64,000 bases of DNA, from assembly GCA_036787895.1 (NCBI GenBank), contig DAIQOK010000009.1, forward strand, positions 48,056-112,055, given 5' to 3'. Under the pieces are notes generated by a model. That model had not been told where the DNA came from. It did not search any database and saw only the letters and a program-made list of their open reading frames with translations. This document shows, piece by piece, positions 52,458 to 60,653 of this stretch (its first letter is position 1; each line of letters begins with the position of its first letter). The DNA is from UBA7662 sp036787895. GTDB taxonomy: Bacteria; Bacteroidota; Bacteroidia; UBA7662. Both the position numbers and the translations under genes were made by a program.

Positions 52458-53450
52458 TTGGAAGCTCAAACTAACGTATTTGTCACCGGTGCCGATGGCA
52501 TGTTGGGTGCGCATATCTGCCGCGTATTATTGCAGCAGGGTTATGCTGTTAAAGCCATGGTTTTACCGGGCAGGCAGTCCAAGGTACTTCAAGGTCTCAA
52601 GTTAGAGCTTGTGTGTGGAGATGTATTGAATAAAGTCGATCTTGCTACACATATGGCCAATTGTAAGCAGCTAATTCACATTGCAGCGCTTACAACTGTT
52701 TGGCCCCGCCACTCTCCACTGGTGCGCGCCGTGAACTACGACGGCACCAAAAACGTAATGGAGTTAGCTCAAAAGTTCGGCTACACCCGCATGGTGCATA
52801 TCGGCTCGGCCAGTTCGTTTGCCTTTGGTAACCGTCTAGCGCCCGGCAATGAATCTAGTTGCTGGCAAGGTAGGTCCAAGATCGATTATATGCTCAGTAA
52901 ACATGCGGCACAGGAGCTTTTGCTTCGGACGTATCGCGAAACCGGCTTTCCGGTGGTAATTGTGAACCCCACTTTTATGGTAGGCGCCTTCGATTCGGGC
53001 CCATCTTCCGGTAAAGTACTGCTTGCCTTGATCCGGAACCGCCTGCCCGCTTATTCCCCGGGAGGTCGAAATTTTGTTTGTACTCAAGATGTGGCTATAG
53101 CAGCAGTAAATGCTTTAAAATTGGGAGAAACCGGACAATGTTACATTGCGGGTGGCGAAAATCTGAGCTATGCCGAATTCCTGCAAAAATCCTGTCAGGT
53201 TATCGAAAAACCATTTAAACTCGTGGCAGCTCCGGCTCCACTTTTGAAATGTTTTGGTCTGGCCAGTTCGCTGGTTGCACGTTTACAAGGCACACCACCA
53301 AAACTGAGCTACAGCATGGCTCAAATTGCTTGCGAGGAACAATATTATGAAGCCAAAAAAGCCCAACAAAAGCTGCAAATGCCCCAAACCGATTTAAAAA
53401 TCGGCATAGCTGCCTGCGTTGATTGGTTCAAAGCAAATGGTTACGTTTGA
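52458..53450 (+). CDS. NAD(P)-dependent epimerase/reductase (extended SDR)
   Basis: A 330-residue extended short-chain dehydrogenase. The Rossmann motif is VFVTGADGMLGAHICRVL (G-x-x-G-x-x-G), then the LVCGDVLNKVDL NAD contact and the catalytic triad: S in VHIGSASSFAFG and Y-x-x-x-K in KIDYMLSKHAAQELL. The layout matches dihydroflavonol-reductase-like enzymes acting on sugars, steroids or triterpenoids. The TTG at 52458 must be the start: the first ATG falls inside the Rossmann loop. It heads a four-gene operon (52458-56802) and stops 2 bp before the next ATG. Confidence 0.86.
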   Translation: MEAQTNVFVTGADGMLGAHICRVLLQQGYAVKAMVLPGRQSKVLQGLKLELVCGDVLNKVDLATHMANCKQLIHIAALTTVWPRHSPLVRAVNYDGTKNVMELAQKFGYTRMVHIGSASSFAFGNRLAPGNESSCWQGRSKIDYMLSKHAAQELLLRTYRETGFPVVIVNPTFMVGAFDSGPSSGKVLLALIRNRLPAYSPGGRNFVCTQDVAIAAVNALKLGETGQCYIAGGENLSYAEFLQKSCQVIEKPFKLVAAPAPLLKCFGLASSLVARLQGTPPKLSYSMAQIACEEQYYEAKKAQQKLQMPQTDLKIGIAACVDWFKANGYV

Positions 53451-53452
53451 GG

Positions 53453-54268
53453 ATGCTTGAAAATTTCTATGCCAACAAAGTCGTACTCATTACAGGCGGT
53501 AGTATGGGCATCGGCAAAACATTGGCCTGGCTTGTCCTTAAAAACGGCGGGAAAGTGGTGATAACCGGCAGAAACCAGGAACGTCTGCAGGCACTTTCCG
53601 ACGAATGGTCGGCGTATAGTTCCCAATTTTTAGCCGTTGCCATTAACGTTACCAATTTCGAAGGCCAGGCTGCACTCATGCAACAAATCAGCAAACGATT
53701 CGGAAACTTGGATGTCCTCATCAACAACGCCGCTCTTTCTGCGTATGGGCGTTTAGAAAGCACCGATCCCCAAGTCATTCATAGCCTCATCGATACCAAT
53801 ATTAAGGGATTACTATTTACCACCCGTGCTGCCTTGCCACTTTTACGCGAAAGCAAAGGCCACATACTTTTCATTTCCAGTTTAGCTGCATTTTATGGTC
53901 TTCCCGATTACAGCCTGTATTCACTGAGCAAACTGGCTTTACGGGCTCTTCGTCAAAGTCTGGACATAGAACTCGCAGCCGACAAGGTGAATGTGGCCGT
54001 TGCCTACATTGGTTTTACCCAAAATGAAAACGACAAACGCACTTTAAATCCAAACGGACAGGAAGAAGTGGTTCCCGACCGGCCGGCATGGCTTACCTTT
54101 AGCCGTGAACAAACTGCCTACAGTATACTGCAACAAATCGCTCAACGTAAAAAGGTGCTGATACAAGGTAATTTTGGCAAATTCTTATACCTGTTAAGTC
54201 ATTTTTTTCCGGGATTAATGCGCTTTTTGCATCTGCGTAAATATGGCAAAAACAGGCAAAAACATTAA
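53453..54268 (+). CDS. Short-chain dehydrogenase/reductase
   Basis: A 271-residue classical SDR. NAD(P) site: VVLITGGSMGIGKTLAWLV with an R in ITGRNQERLQ favouring NADPH. Catalytic residues: N in VLINNAALSAYG, S in HILFISSLAAFYG and Y-x-x-x-K in YSLYSLSKLALRAL. Many relatives act on steroids, retinoids or fatty acyl chains (DHRS7/11beta-HSD-like). A C-terminal hydrophobic stretch, GKFLYLLSHFFPGLMRFLHL, may bind the membrane. The ATG at 53453 follows the previous stop by 2 bp. Confidence 0.9.
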   Translation: MLENFYANKVVLITGGSMGIGKTLAWLVLKNGGKVVITGRNQERLQALSDEWSAYSSQFLAVAINVTNFEGQAALMQQISKRFGNLDVLINNAALSAYGRLESTDPQVIHSLIDTNIKGLLFTTRAALPLLRESKGHILFISSLAAFYGLPDYSLYSLSKLALRALRQSLDIELAADKVNVAVAYIGFTQNENDKRTLNPNGQEEVVPDRPAWLTFSREQTAYSILQQIAQRKKVLIQGNFGKFLYLLSHFFPGLMRFLHLRKYGKNRQKH

Positions 54269-54274
54269 ACTAAC

Positions 54275-55096
54275 ATGCCGGAACCTTGGTTAGAAGCACT
54301 CAACAGCATCGGTTATTTTAGCCTGCTTTTTTTAATCGCAAGTGCCTTTTTTGCCGGATTTATCGATGCTGTTGTAGGCGGAGGTGGACTCATCCAATTG
54401 CCAGCCTTGCTCATTCAATTGCCCCAAACAGCACTTCCGGTCATTTTAGGCACCAATAAAATAGCTGCACTTACCGGCACCAGCCTCGCTGCCCAACGAT
54501 ATGCCCGCCATTTTCGATTCAACTTCCAGCTTTTGGCCGTCATTGGTCTATTCGCCTTAATTTTCGCTTACATAGGTGCCCAAATGGTACATCACTTCAA
54601 TCCAGATGTACTTCGTCCGCTGCTTTTTGTGATTTTATTGGCCATGGCACTTTATACCTATTTCAAAAAAGATTTAGGTCAGGCCAAGTCCAAATCGCTT
54701 CCCTTCTCAAGTCAACTTATTTATGGTAGCCTCCTTGCCTGTGTAGTGGGCTTTTACGACGGATTTATCGGACCGGGAACAGGCAGTTTCCTGGTGCTGG
54801 GTTTTGTAGTTTTGTTGGGATTTGACTTCATACAGGCCTCAGCTTATGCCAAGTTTATCAATGTAATTACAAATGCATCGGCCTTATTTGTGTTTGTACA
54901 GCAAGGAAATTACTTACTGGAACTTGCCCTTTTAATGTCCATAAGCAATGGCGCAGGAAGCTGGATAGGCAGTGTAACAGCTCTTAAAAGAGGTAATGGT
55001 TTTGTTCGGAAAGTATTTTTACTTATTGTTGTCATACTGCTTATCCGTTATGGTACAGATTTATACACCGACTGGACCTTAATTAAGACCAAATGA
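54275..55096 (+). CDS. TSUP (TauE/SafE) family permease
   Basis: A 273-residue membrane protein with eight predicted helices. The first TauE repeat is AFFAGFIDAVVGGGGLIQLPALL with GTNKIAALTGTSLAAQRYARH; the second is LACVVGFYDGFIGPGTGSFLVL with ASAYAKFINVITNASAL. TSUP proteins export or import sulfite, sulfonates or sulfoacetate-like anions; the exact anion is unknown. It starts 6 bp after the SDR gene and overlaps the next gene by 4 bp. Confidence 0.92.
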   Translation: MPEPWLEALNSIGYFSLLFLIASAFFAGFIDAVVGGGGLIQLPALLIQLPQTALPVILGTNKIAALTGTSLAAQRYARHFRFNFQLLAVIGLFALIFAYIGAQMVHHFNPDVLRPLLFVILLAMALYTYFKKDLGQAKSKSLPFSSQLIYGSLLACVVGFYDGFIGPGTGSFLVLGFVVLLGFDFIQASAYAKFINVITNASALFVFVQQGNYLLELALLMSISNGAGSWIGSVTALKRGNGFVRKVFLLIVVILLIRYGTDLYTDWTLIKTK

Positions 55097-56802
55097 AAAG
55101 CTTGGTAAAAATATTCTCGGTTATCTCTGCCTTCATATCCGCGCATACATCCTTCATTTTTTACCTCAGCTGGTTTTTTCTTGGACTTTTACAAGCTGGA
55201 TATACCGAATTACTGCATGATGAAGCCTACTATTGGCAATATGCTTCGCATCCTGCCTGGGGTTACTTCGACCATCCTCCCATGATTGCCTGGCTGATTT
55301 ATATTGGCTCTTGGTTTTTTGAAGATGAAATAGGCGTGCGCCTGTTGCCGGTCATATTAAATACAACAAGTATTTATATACTTGAAAAGTTGCTGATCAA
55401 AACCGAAAAAAAAATATTCTATGTCGTCATTTCTTCAACAGCAATACTACAACTAGCAGGGATACTTGCGGTACCAGATTCGCCACTTCTGTTCTTTAGC
55501 TTCGTATTTTACAGTCAATTTAAACGATTTTTGGAAAACAGCTCCCTAAAAAATGGGAGCTACCTCGCTTTGGCAATGTCAGCTTTGGTTTACTCCAAAT
55601 ATCATGGCATATTGTTAATTATCATCAGTTTAGGCGCTAATCCAGGTTTGTTTCGCAAAAAATCACTTTGGCTAAGCTTAACCTTGCTCTTTGTATTCAT
55701 GTTGCCTCATCTACATTGGCAGTACCAAAACAACTTCCCATCAATCAGCTACCATTGGCTGGAGAGAGGTGACGAAAATTTCAGCCTTTGGTTGTTGTTC
55801 AACTATCTGTTTAGCCTTCCATTTGTTTACGGACCATTTACCGGCTTTTGGTTTATCTATGCACTTTTTACCTTTAAACCTGGCGATGATTATGAAAAAA
55901 CCATCCGACTGAATGGAATTATCAGCTTACTTCTATTCCTGCTATTATCGCTCAAAGGCCGTATCGAAGCTAACTGGACCTTTATCGCCCTGCTGCCACT
56001 TATTTACACAGGGATCAAACGTGCTGAAAGTCAGCGCCAAATACAAATCTTACTATGGCGTTTATTCCCTTTCACATTGCTTATCATACTTCTTTTGAGG
56101 GTCTATATGGTATGGGATTTTTTACCTGTTGCCTGGAATATTAAAACCGAATTTCACAACAATAAAACATGGGCACTACAAATCAAGCAGCTGGCTGGAG
56201 GCCGACCGGTTGCATTTATGAATTCATACCAATATGCCTCTAAATATGCCTTCTACAGCGGTGAACCCTCCTTTTCACTCAATAATGTCGCTGGCCGTCG
56301 TAACCAATATACTATATGGGACAGCGAATATTCATTTCAAGGAGAAAATATAATTTTGGTAACAAATTATGAATCTCCTGATTTTAATAGACTCGAAACT
56401 GTAAAAGGTAGACTGAATTTCGTTGCTATCCCAAACTTTCGTTCTTATGGCAACACCCGGATTGAAACGCCCGTTAATCAGCTCGTATGCAAACAAAATT
56501 CAGCTGTTCAAATCAGTGTTAAAATCAAAACCTTCAACTCCCAAAGCCGAAATACAGCTGCAAATCCTATTTATCCTGCTTATTTGAGCTATTCAGTATT
56601 TCAAAAAAATACCCTATTGTCCGAAAACAAAACCTCGCTCCTTCTTACAAATAATATGATCAACAACGAACAAAAATATACAGCCAAGCTTACATTCACG
56701 CTTCCTCCTGGTGAATATACTTTGCTTTTGGGCACCAAATCAGGCTGGTTGCCCTCCCAGGCCGGTAGTAAAAAAATAAAACTCTTTATCACTACAGATT
56801 AA
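55093..56802 (+). CDS. GT39/GT83-like polyprenyl-phosphate glycosyltransferase
   Basis: A 569-residue membrane protein. The signature is LLHDEAYYWQYASHPAWGYFDHPPMIAWLI, where D-E-A-Y-Y-W and F-D-H-P-P-M mark PMT_2/ArnT-type GT-C enzymes. About eleven helices fill residues 15-360; residues 370-569 form an extracytoplasmic beta-rich domain (PVNQLVCKQNSAVQISVKI). The base composition (more AT-rich than the upstream genes) is a little different. The ATG overlaps the TSUP stop by 4 bp. It is the last gene of the four-gene operon. It is only distantly related to the glycosyltransferase at 1930. Confidence 0.85.
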   Translation: MKSLVKIFSVISAFISAHTSFIFYLSWFFLGLLQAGYTELLHDEAYYWQYASHPAWGYFDHPPMIAWLIYIGSWFFEDEIGVRLLPVILNTTSIYILEKLLIKTEKKIFYVVISSTAILQLAGILAVPDSPLLFFSFVFYSQFKRFLENSSLKNGSYLALAMSALVYSKYHGILLIIISLGANPGLFRKKSLWLSLTLLFVFMLPHLHWQYQNNFPSISYHWLERGDENFSLWLLFNYLFSLPFVYGPFTGFWFIYALFTFKPGDDYEKTIRLNGIISLLLFLLLSLKGRIEANWTFIALLPLIYTGIKRAESQRQIQILLWRLFPFTLLIILLLRVYMVWDFLPVAWNIKTEFHNNKTWALQIKQLAGGRPVAFMNSYQYASKYAFYSGEPSFSLNNVAGRRNQYTIWDSEYSFQGENIILVTNYESPDFNRLETVKGRLNFVAIPNFRSYGNTRIETPVNQLVCKQNSAVQISVKIKTFNSQSRNTAANPIYPAYLSYSVFQKNTLLSENKTSLLLTNNMINNEQKYTAKLTFTLPPGEYTLLLGTKSGWLPSQAGSKKIKLFITTD

Positions 56803-56822
56803 CTGGCTAGTGTCAATGAAGC

Positions 56823-56845
56823 TCACGGCTTACGTTAAGCTGTGA
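56823..56845. terminator. Hairpin between convergent genes
   Basis: TCACGGCTTA-CGT-TAAGCTGTGA forms a 10-bp stem with one G-U pair and a three-base loop, in the 99-bp gap between the convergent glycosyltransferase and TetR genes. It could end transcription from both sides. Confidence 0.55.
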
Positions 56846-56901
56846 TAAGCCCTTCGATGATTATTCAATTTTTCCGAGTTAGAAGTATCAATTTTTATGA
56901 C

Positions 56902-57522
56902 TTAATCGGTGAAAAAACCTGCTTTCCTGGCCAATTGAAGTCCATATTCAGATAGATATGGCCAAAGTACCGCATTTACTTGAGAGATGTAGGCGAATTG
57001 CAACTTGGCTAGGTCAGCTTCATCTAAGGCCGGCTGGAGAAAGAAAAATGTCCGCACCATACCACTCATTTCCATCATAAATTCAAGGTTGTAGTCACTG
57101 ATATCGGGGCGCAAAATGCCGCTGTGTTTCAATTCCTCCAACTGCCTTTTCCACCATTGTTTACGTTGCTGATGTGATTGAAGTACTTCAGCCATAAATG
57201 CCGGATACTGCCGCTGTAATTCCAAAAAATCGACAAACAAAAAACGATATTTTAATGAAAGTTGAAAGGTGGCGCTAGGCGCGGCGAGCATTTGTAAAAA
57301 TTTGTCCGGATGTTCAGCCAACGACCTATTTATCTCCATTAGCCCTTCCTGATACGCGGCATAAATGGTTTCCAACAATTTCTCCTTATTCGGATAATGA
57401 TAGGTTACATTGCCATAGCTGATATTCAAAGCTGCCGAAACGTCCCGCAAAGTCACATTTACCCAGCCCAACCGGTTAAATAAGGTCAGGGCCGACTCCA
57501 AAATGCGTATTTTTGTCTTCAT
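56902..57522 (-). CDS. TetR/AcrR-family transcription regulator
   Basis: A 206-residue regulator. The N-terminal helix-turn-helix is RILESALTLFNRLGWVNVTLRDVSAALNISYGNVTYHYPNKEKLL, the standard TetR DNA-binding head. The C-terminal ligand domain (residues 60-206) is hydrophobic and has the LELQRQYPAFMAEVLQSHQQRK helix typical of the TetR_C group found next to hydrolases and fatty-acid genes in Bacteroidota. It is divergent from the hydrolase at 57595 (72 bp between), which it probably controls together with itself. Confidence 0.9.
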   Translation of the reverse strand: MKTKIRILESALTLFNRLGWVNVTLRDVSAALNISYGNVTYHYPNKEKLLETIYAAYQEGLMEINRSLAEHPDKFLQMLAAPSATFQLSLKYRFLFVDFLELQRQYPAFMAEVLQSHQQRKQWWKRQLEELKHSGILRPDISDYNLEFMMEMSGMVRTFFFLQPALDEADLAKLQFAYISQVNAVLWPYLSEYGLQLARKAGFFTD

Positions 57523-57566
57523 AGTGCAATATTAGTCCAAATAGCCTAAATTTAAAAAACTTGTTT

Positions 57567-57574
57567 TACCTTTG
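57567..57574 (+). promoter_or_regulatory. -7 promoter box of the hydrolase gene
   Basis: TACCTTTG is an exact TAnnTTTG match 20 bp before the ATG at 57595. The imperfect dyad ATTAGTCC...GCCTAAAT just upstream (57532-57552) could be a TetR operator, but the symmetry is weak. Confidence 0.5.
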
Positions 57575-57594
57575 TCGTCATCAAGTCAATTATT

Positions 57595-58461
57595 ATGTCG
57601 TCACTATACAAATCAGCAGCTGCTAAAAGTACAATTATGGCCTTGTACGACAAGCGGCTGCAACGCTGTGCCCCCGATCATGAAAGTCGGATGGTACAAA
57701 CTTCCTACGGTCAAACGCATATCATCATTTGTGGCAATCGACAAAAAACGCCGCTGGTTGTTTTTCATGGAATCAATGCCGGCGCTCCAATGGCCCTCGA
57801 ATGTATGACGGCGCTTTTCCCCGATTTTTGCCTTTATGCCATCGATACCATCGGCCAGGCAACCCGCAGTGCGGAAAACAAACTCTCCTATGACGATGGA
57901 AGCTTCGGACACTGGCTAGATGAAACCTTTGAACAACTACAACTCAGACAGGTCCATGTGGTAGGTATCTCCTTTGGCGCATTTCTTTTACAAAAACTAA
58001 TAACTCATGCTCCATATCGGGTCGATAAAGCAATAATGGTGGTACCCGGCGGTTTAGTAGATGGTGCCTTTTGGCCGAGCATGAAACTTTTAAGCTGGCC
58101 TTTAATGCGCTTTATGTTCAATAAAACCGATGACAACCTCAAACGTTTTCTTGCTGCTTTTTACAATCAATTGGATGAGGAAGCCCTGCTATTTCACCGG
58201 ACCACTTTAACCGGCATAAAAATGGACTACCGCAGGCCCAAACAACTTCAAAAAAAAGATGTCGCGCATTTTGACCGACCAGTTTATGGTATTTTTGCCG
58301 ATACGGATGTTTTTTTTCCTGGTCAAGCTGCCTTAGCGCGTTGTCAGGAAATATTTCCTCAATTTAAAGCATACCACATCCTCAAAAGCTGCAAACACAT
58401 CCCCGACGCCAGTTTTTATCCGGAAATAGCAGAGCAAATCAAAAAATGGCTGAGCACCTGA
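57595..58461 (+). CDS. Alpha/beta hydrolase
   Basis: A 288-residue hydrolase of the alpha/beta fold. The oxyanion segment is LVVFHGINAGAPMALECM, the nucleophile serine is in VHVVGISFGAFLLQKL (G-x-S-x-G), the acid is D in YGIFADTDVFFPGQ and the histidine is in LKSCKHIPDASFYPE. There is no signal peptide, so it is cytosolic. The substrate is unknown; related proteins include esterases and lipases. It is divergent from the TetR gene. A 14-bp perfect palindrome, ACCTATGCATAGGT, starts 4 bp after the stop (58465-58478). Confidence 0.85.
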   Translation: MSSLYKSAAAKSTIMALYDKRLQRCAPDHESRMVQTSYGQTHIIICGNRQKTPLVVFHGINAGAPMALECMTALFPDFCLYAIDTIGQATRSAENKLSYDDGSFGHWLDETFEQLQLRQVHVVGISFGAFLLQKLITHAPYRVDKAIMVVPGGLVDGAFWPSMKLLSWPLMRFMFNKTDDNLKRFLAAFYNQLDEEALLFHRTTLTGIKMDYRRPKQLQKKDVAHFDRPVYGIFADTDVFFPGQAALARCQEIFPQFKAYHILKSCKHIPDASFYPEIAEQIKKWLST

Positions 58462-58565
58462 ATGACCTATGCATAGGTTAGCTTAGGCACTCAGGCATAA
58501 ATTACGCAACACTTTTCAGCAGATATTTTAGGTGTTTTGATATCTTGAGCTAAAAATCTACGTCT

Positions 58566-58895
58566 ATGAAAAATTGGCTACTCACCGGCTCTATCGGTCT
58601 ACTCATCGCTTGTGGCGCTACCAAAATTATCGAACCCACCGAAAAAGATGTTACAAAAGCAAAGTCGACATTTCCTGAAGTTACCTTAGCCGACCTGCAG
58701 GCAGGGAAAAACATCTACGAGCAACATTGCGGAGGCTGTCATCCACACAAAAAAATTACCAAATTCAGCGAAGCACAATGGCGAACCATAACGCCTAAAA
58801 TGGTCGTGAAAACCAACAAAAAATTTAACAATGTGATAAACGCTGCTTCTGAAGCACAATTGCTACAATACCTGGTAACCATGTCGGGTTCCTGA
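58566..58895 (+). CDS. Small c-type cytochrome lipoprotein
   Basis: A 109-residue protein with a lipobox (LLIACGAT; Cys16) and one haem-c attachment motif, C-G-G-C-H, in IYEQHCGGCHPHKKITKFSEAQW. A distal methionine ligand is likely in the ITPKMVVKT or LVTMSGS segment. It resembles the small monohaem cytochromes of Bacteroidota that pass electrons at the membrane surface. The redox partner is not known. It is followed 72 bp later by the ion channel gene, which has its own promoter box. Confidence 0.8.
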   Translation: MKNWLLTGSIGLLIACGATKIIEPTEKDVTKAKSTFPEVTLADLQAGKNIYEQHCGGCHPHKKITKFSEAQWRTITPKMVVKTNKKFNNVINAASEAQLLQYLVTMSGS

Positions 58896-58928
58896 GCTTA
58901 GTTGTTTTCAGCACTCTGTGTCCTGATT

Positions 58929-58936
58929 TAGTTTTG
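58929..58936 (+). promoter_or_regulatory. -7 promoter box of the ion channel gene
   Basis: TAGTTTTG is an exact TAnnTTTG match 31 bp before the ATG at 58968. TTG at 58902 is a possible -33 element at a slightly long spacing. Confidence 0.45.
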
Positions 58937-58967
58937 ATTTTATAACACTAGCACTTAGTTTGGATTC

Positions 58968-59798
58968 ATGGCAGAAACCGAATACCGTAATACTTCTGGC
59001 TGGCGATACCGCTGGTTCCGCATCATTTTCCACCACGATACACCGGCGGGTAAAAAATTCGATGTCCTACTTTTATGGCTAATTTTACTGAGTGTTATAA
59101 TCGTTGTTGCCGAAAGTATACCCCAATACCACGATCGATTTTTCGACTTTTTTTACGGCATTGAGTGGGTACTAACCATCCTTTTTTCTATTGAATATAT
59201 TTGTCGGATACTCACCTATCCCAAGCCACTACGCTACATCTTCAGCTTTTGGGGCATCATTGATTTATTGGCCATCTTGCCTACTTATCTCGATTTTTTC
59301 TTTAGTGGTTCACACTACCTGCTAACTGTCCGTATATTCAGATTATTGCGTGTTTTCCGCATATTGCGGCTGGTACACTTCAGTAAGGAAGCACGAATGT
59401 TGGTGCTTTCGTTGCGTAAAAGTGGTTATAAAATCGGGGTATTTTTATTGGCTGTGTTGGCCATTGTCACCATGCTGGGCACACTCATGTATGTGGTAGA
59501 AGGTGCCGAAAATGGTTTCACAAGTATTCCTGAGAGCATTTATTGGGCAATTGTAACGGTGACCACAGTTGGCTTTGGCGACATTGTGCCTCAAACGGTT
59601 TTAGGCAAAATACTCTCTTCCATAGCCATGATTATGGGTTATGCCATCATTGCTGTGCCTACGGGTATCATCACAGTAGAAATGGCCCGCCAAAATGTAG
59701 AAACCCAGCCTTGCCCGCATTGTGCCCATGAAGTATCGAAAACGGTCAACTATTGTGAAAACTGCGGGGCAAAACGAGAGATGAGTGCTCCAGTGTAG
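58968..59798 (+). CDS. Voltage-gated potassium-channel-like protein with zinc ribbon
   Basis: A 276-residue six-helix channel subunit. The S4 helix has regular arginines (RIFRLLRVFRILRLVHF), the pore has IYWAIVTVTTVGFGDIVP with the selectivity filter TVGFGD, and S6 follows (ILSSIAMIMGYAIIAVPTGIITVEM). The C-terminus holds a rubredoxin-like zinc ribbon of four cysteines: CPHC near residue 246 and CENC near 264. A soluble zinc ribbon on a Kv-type channel may act as a redox or metal sensor or as assembly domain; that is inference. The length is typical of NaK/Kv-like bacterial ion transporters. Confidence 0.92.
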   Translation: MAETEYRNTSGWRYRWFRIIFHHDTPAGKKFDVLLLWLILLSVIIVVAESIPQYHDRFFDFFYGIEWVLTILFSIEYICRILTYPKPLRYIFSFWGIIDLLAILPTYLDFFFSGSHYLLTVRIFRLLRVFRILRLVHFSKEARMLVLSLRKSGYKIGVFLLAVLAIVTMLGTLMYVVEGAENGFTSIPESIYWAIVTVTTVGFGDIVPQTVLGKILSSIAMIMGYAIIAVPTGIITVEMARQNVETQPCPHCAHEVSKTVNYCENCGAKREMSAPV

Positions 59799-60077
59799 CT
59801 GGTGAATGGTGTTTCGAAAGGGGCAGGCTGTCAATTGGTTTAGTTGCACTAAAGCACTGATTTTAGGCAAACTGAAGCGCTGGATTTAGGCCAAATACGA
59901 TTCGAGCCTGCTTTATTCCCAAGGTATCATCTTCAGCTCGCCGAAACCAGTTGAACCAACCACAGCCGAGCCATTTAATCAGCACTAACCCAGCTAAACC
60001 CGCTGCAGCCACCAACCCCAGCGAAGCAAACTAAAGCTCAGGGAAGCTGTCTAAACCTGGCAAAGCAGTCAATCCAT
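59799..60077. repeat. Intergenic region with GTTTAG-type repeats
   Basis: A 279-bp gap with no gene. GGTTTAG occurs near 59838 and GGATTTAGG near 59882 on the plus strand, and CTAAACCC and CTAAACC units on the reverse orientation at 59990-60061. GGGTTTAGCTGG at 22269 appears here as its exact reverse complement at 59990-60001, and GCCAGGTTTAGACAGC (reverse complement of 60046-60061) matches 22287-22303 with one inserted base. The two gaps therefore share a family of dispersed short repeats. Confidence 0.6.
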
Positions 60078-60085
60078 TATCTTTG
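60078..60085 (+). promoter_or_regulatory. -7 promoter box of the MORN gene
   Basis: TATCTTTG, an exact TAnnTTTG match, ends 3 bp before the ATG at 60089. The transcript would start at or next to the ATG, so this is a leaderless gene. Confidence 0.6.
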
Positions 60086-60088
60086 AAC

Positions 60089-60484
60089 ATGCACGATCAC
60101 AACCACCCTTATGATGAACATGGCCAACTCCGTAACGGCTTCCAGCAAGGCTTTTTTAAGGATGGCACAACCTGCTGGGAAGGCCATTTCAATGCAGGCA
60201 AAAAAACGGGCAACTGGCGTTTCTATCTGAAAAATGGCCAGCTAAAAGCCTCCGGCGATTATCTCAACAACCAAATGACGGGCTATTGGGAATGGTACCG
60301 AATTAATGGCCAGCTCATGCAAACCGGAAGTTTCGAGTCTGATCAAAAAACCGGCCTATGGAAACGTTACCATGAAAATGGCCGACTCCTGGATCAGGGA
60401 CTCTTCAAAAATGGGCAGCCAACCGGTCTCTGGGAAACCTTTACCGAAGAAGGCGAACTCCTGAAAAGCAAAATTTATCCTTAA
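60089..60484 (+). CDS. MORN-repeat (YwqK-type) protein
   Basis: A 131-residue protein made of tandem MORN-like repeats of about 23 residues. Five units can be read: GHFNAGKKTGNWRFYLKNGQLKA, SGDYLNNQMTGYWEWYRINGQL, TGSFESDQKTGLWKRYHENGRL, QGLFKNGQPTGLWETFTEEGEL and an incomplete first unit. Similar small proteins are annotated as YwqK antitoxins, but no toxin gene is adjacent, so I do not assign that role. There is no signal peptide. The ATG at 60089 is used; an in-frame TTG is part of the promoter box. Confidence 0.8.
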   Translation: MHDHNHPYDEHGQLRNGFQQGFFKDGTTCWEGHFNAGKKTGNWRFYLKNGQLKASGDYLNNQMTGYWEWYRINGQLMQTGSFESDQKTGLWKRYHENGRLLDQGLFKNGQPTGLWETFTEEGELLKSKIYP

Positions 60485-60653
60485 AAACAGCACAATACTT
60501 CGGTCAAGCTGAATTTTTACTATTTTGAAAGTCGAAAAGTTCGGTTGTCGATTGGAAAGCTTTTTCAGCATTTCAGCCTACATACCGTCCTGAAGCAAAT
60601 TTTGTCTAACCCCCGGAAACAACATTCCTGACTCAATCTTCAAAACCCTGTCC

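Noticed and set aside
60089..60484. YwqK antitoxin of a toxin-antitoxin pair
   Set aside because: No toxin-like gene lies on either side; only the MORN repeats are supported.
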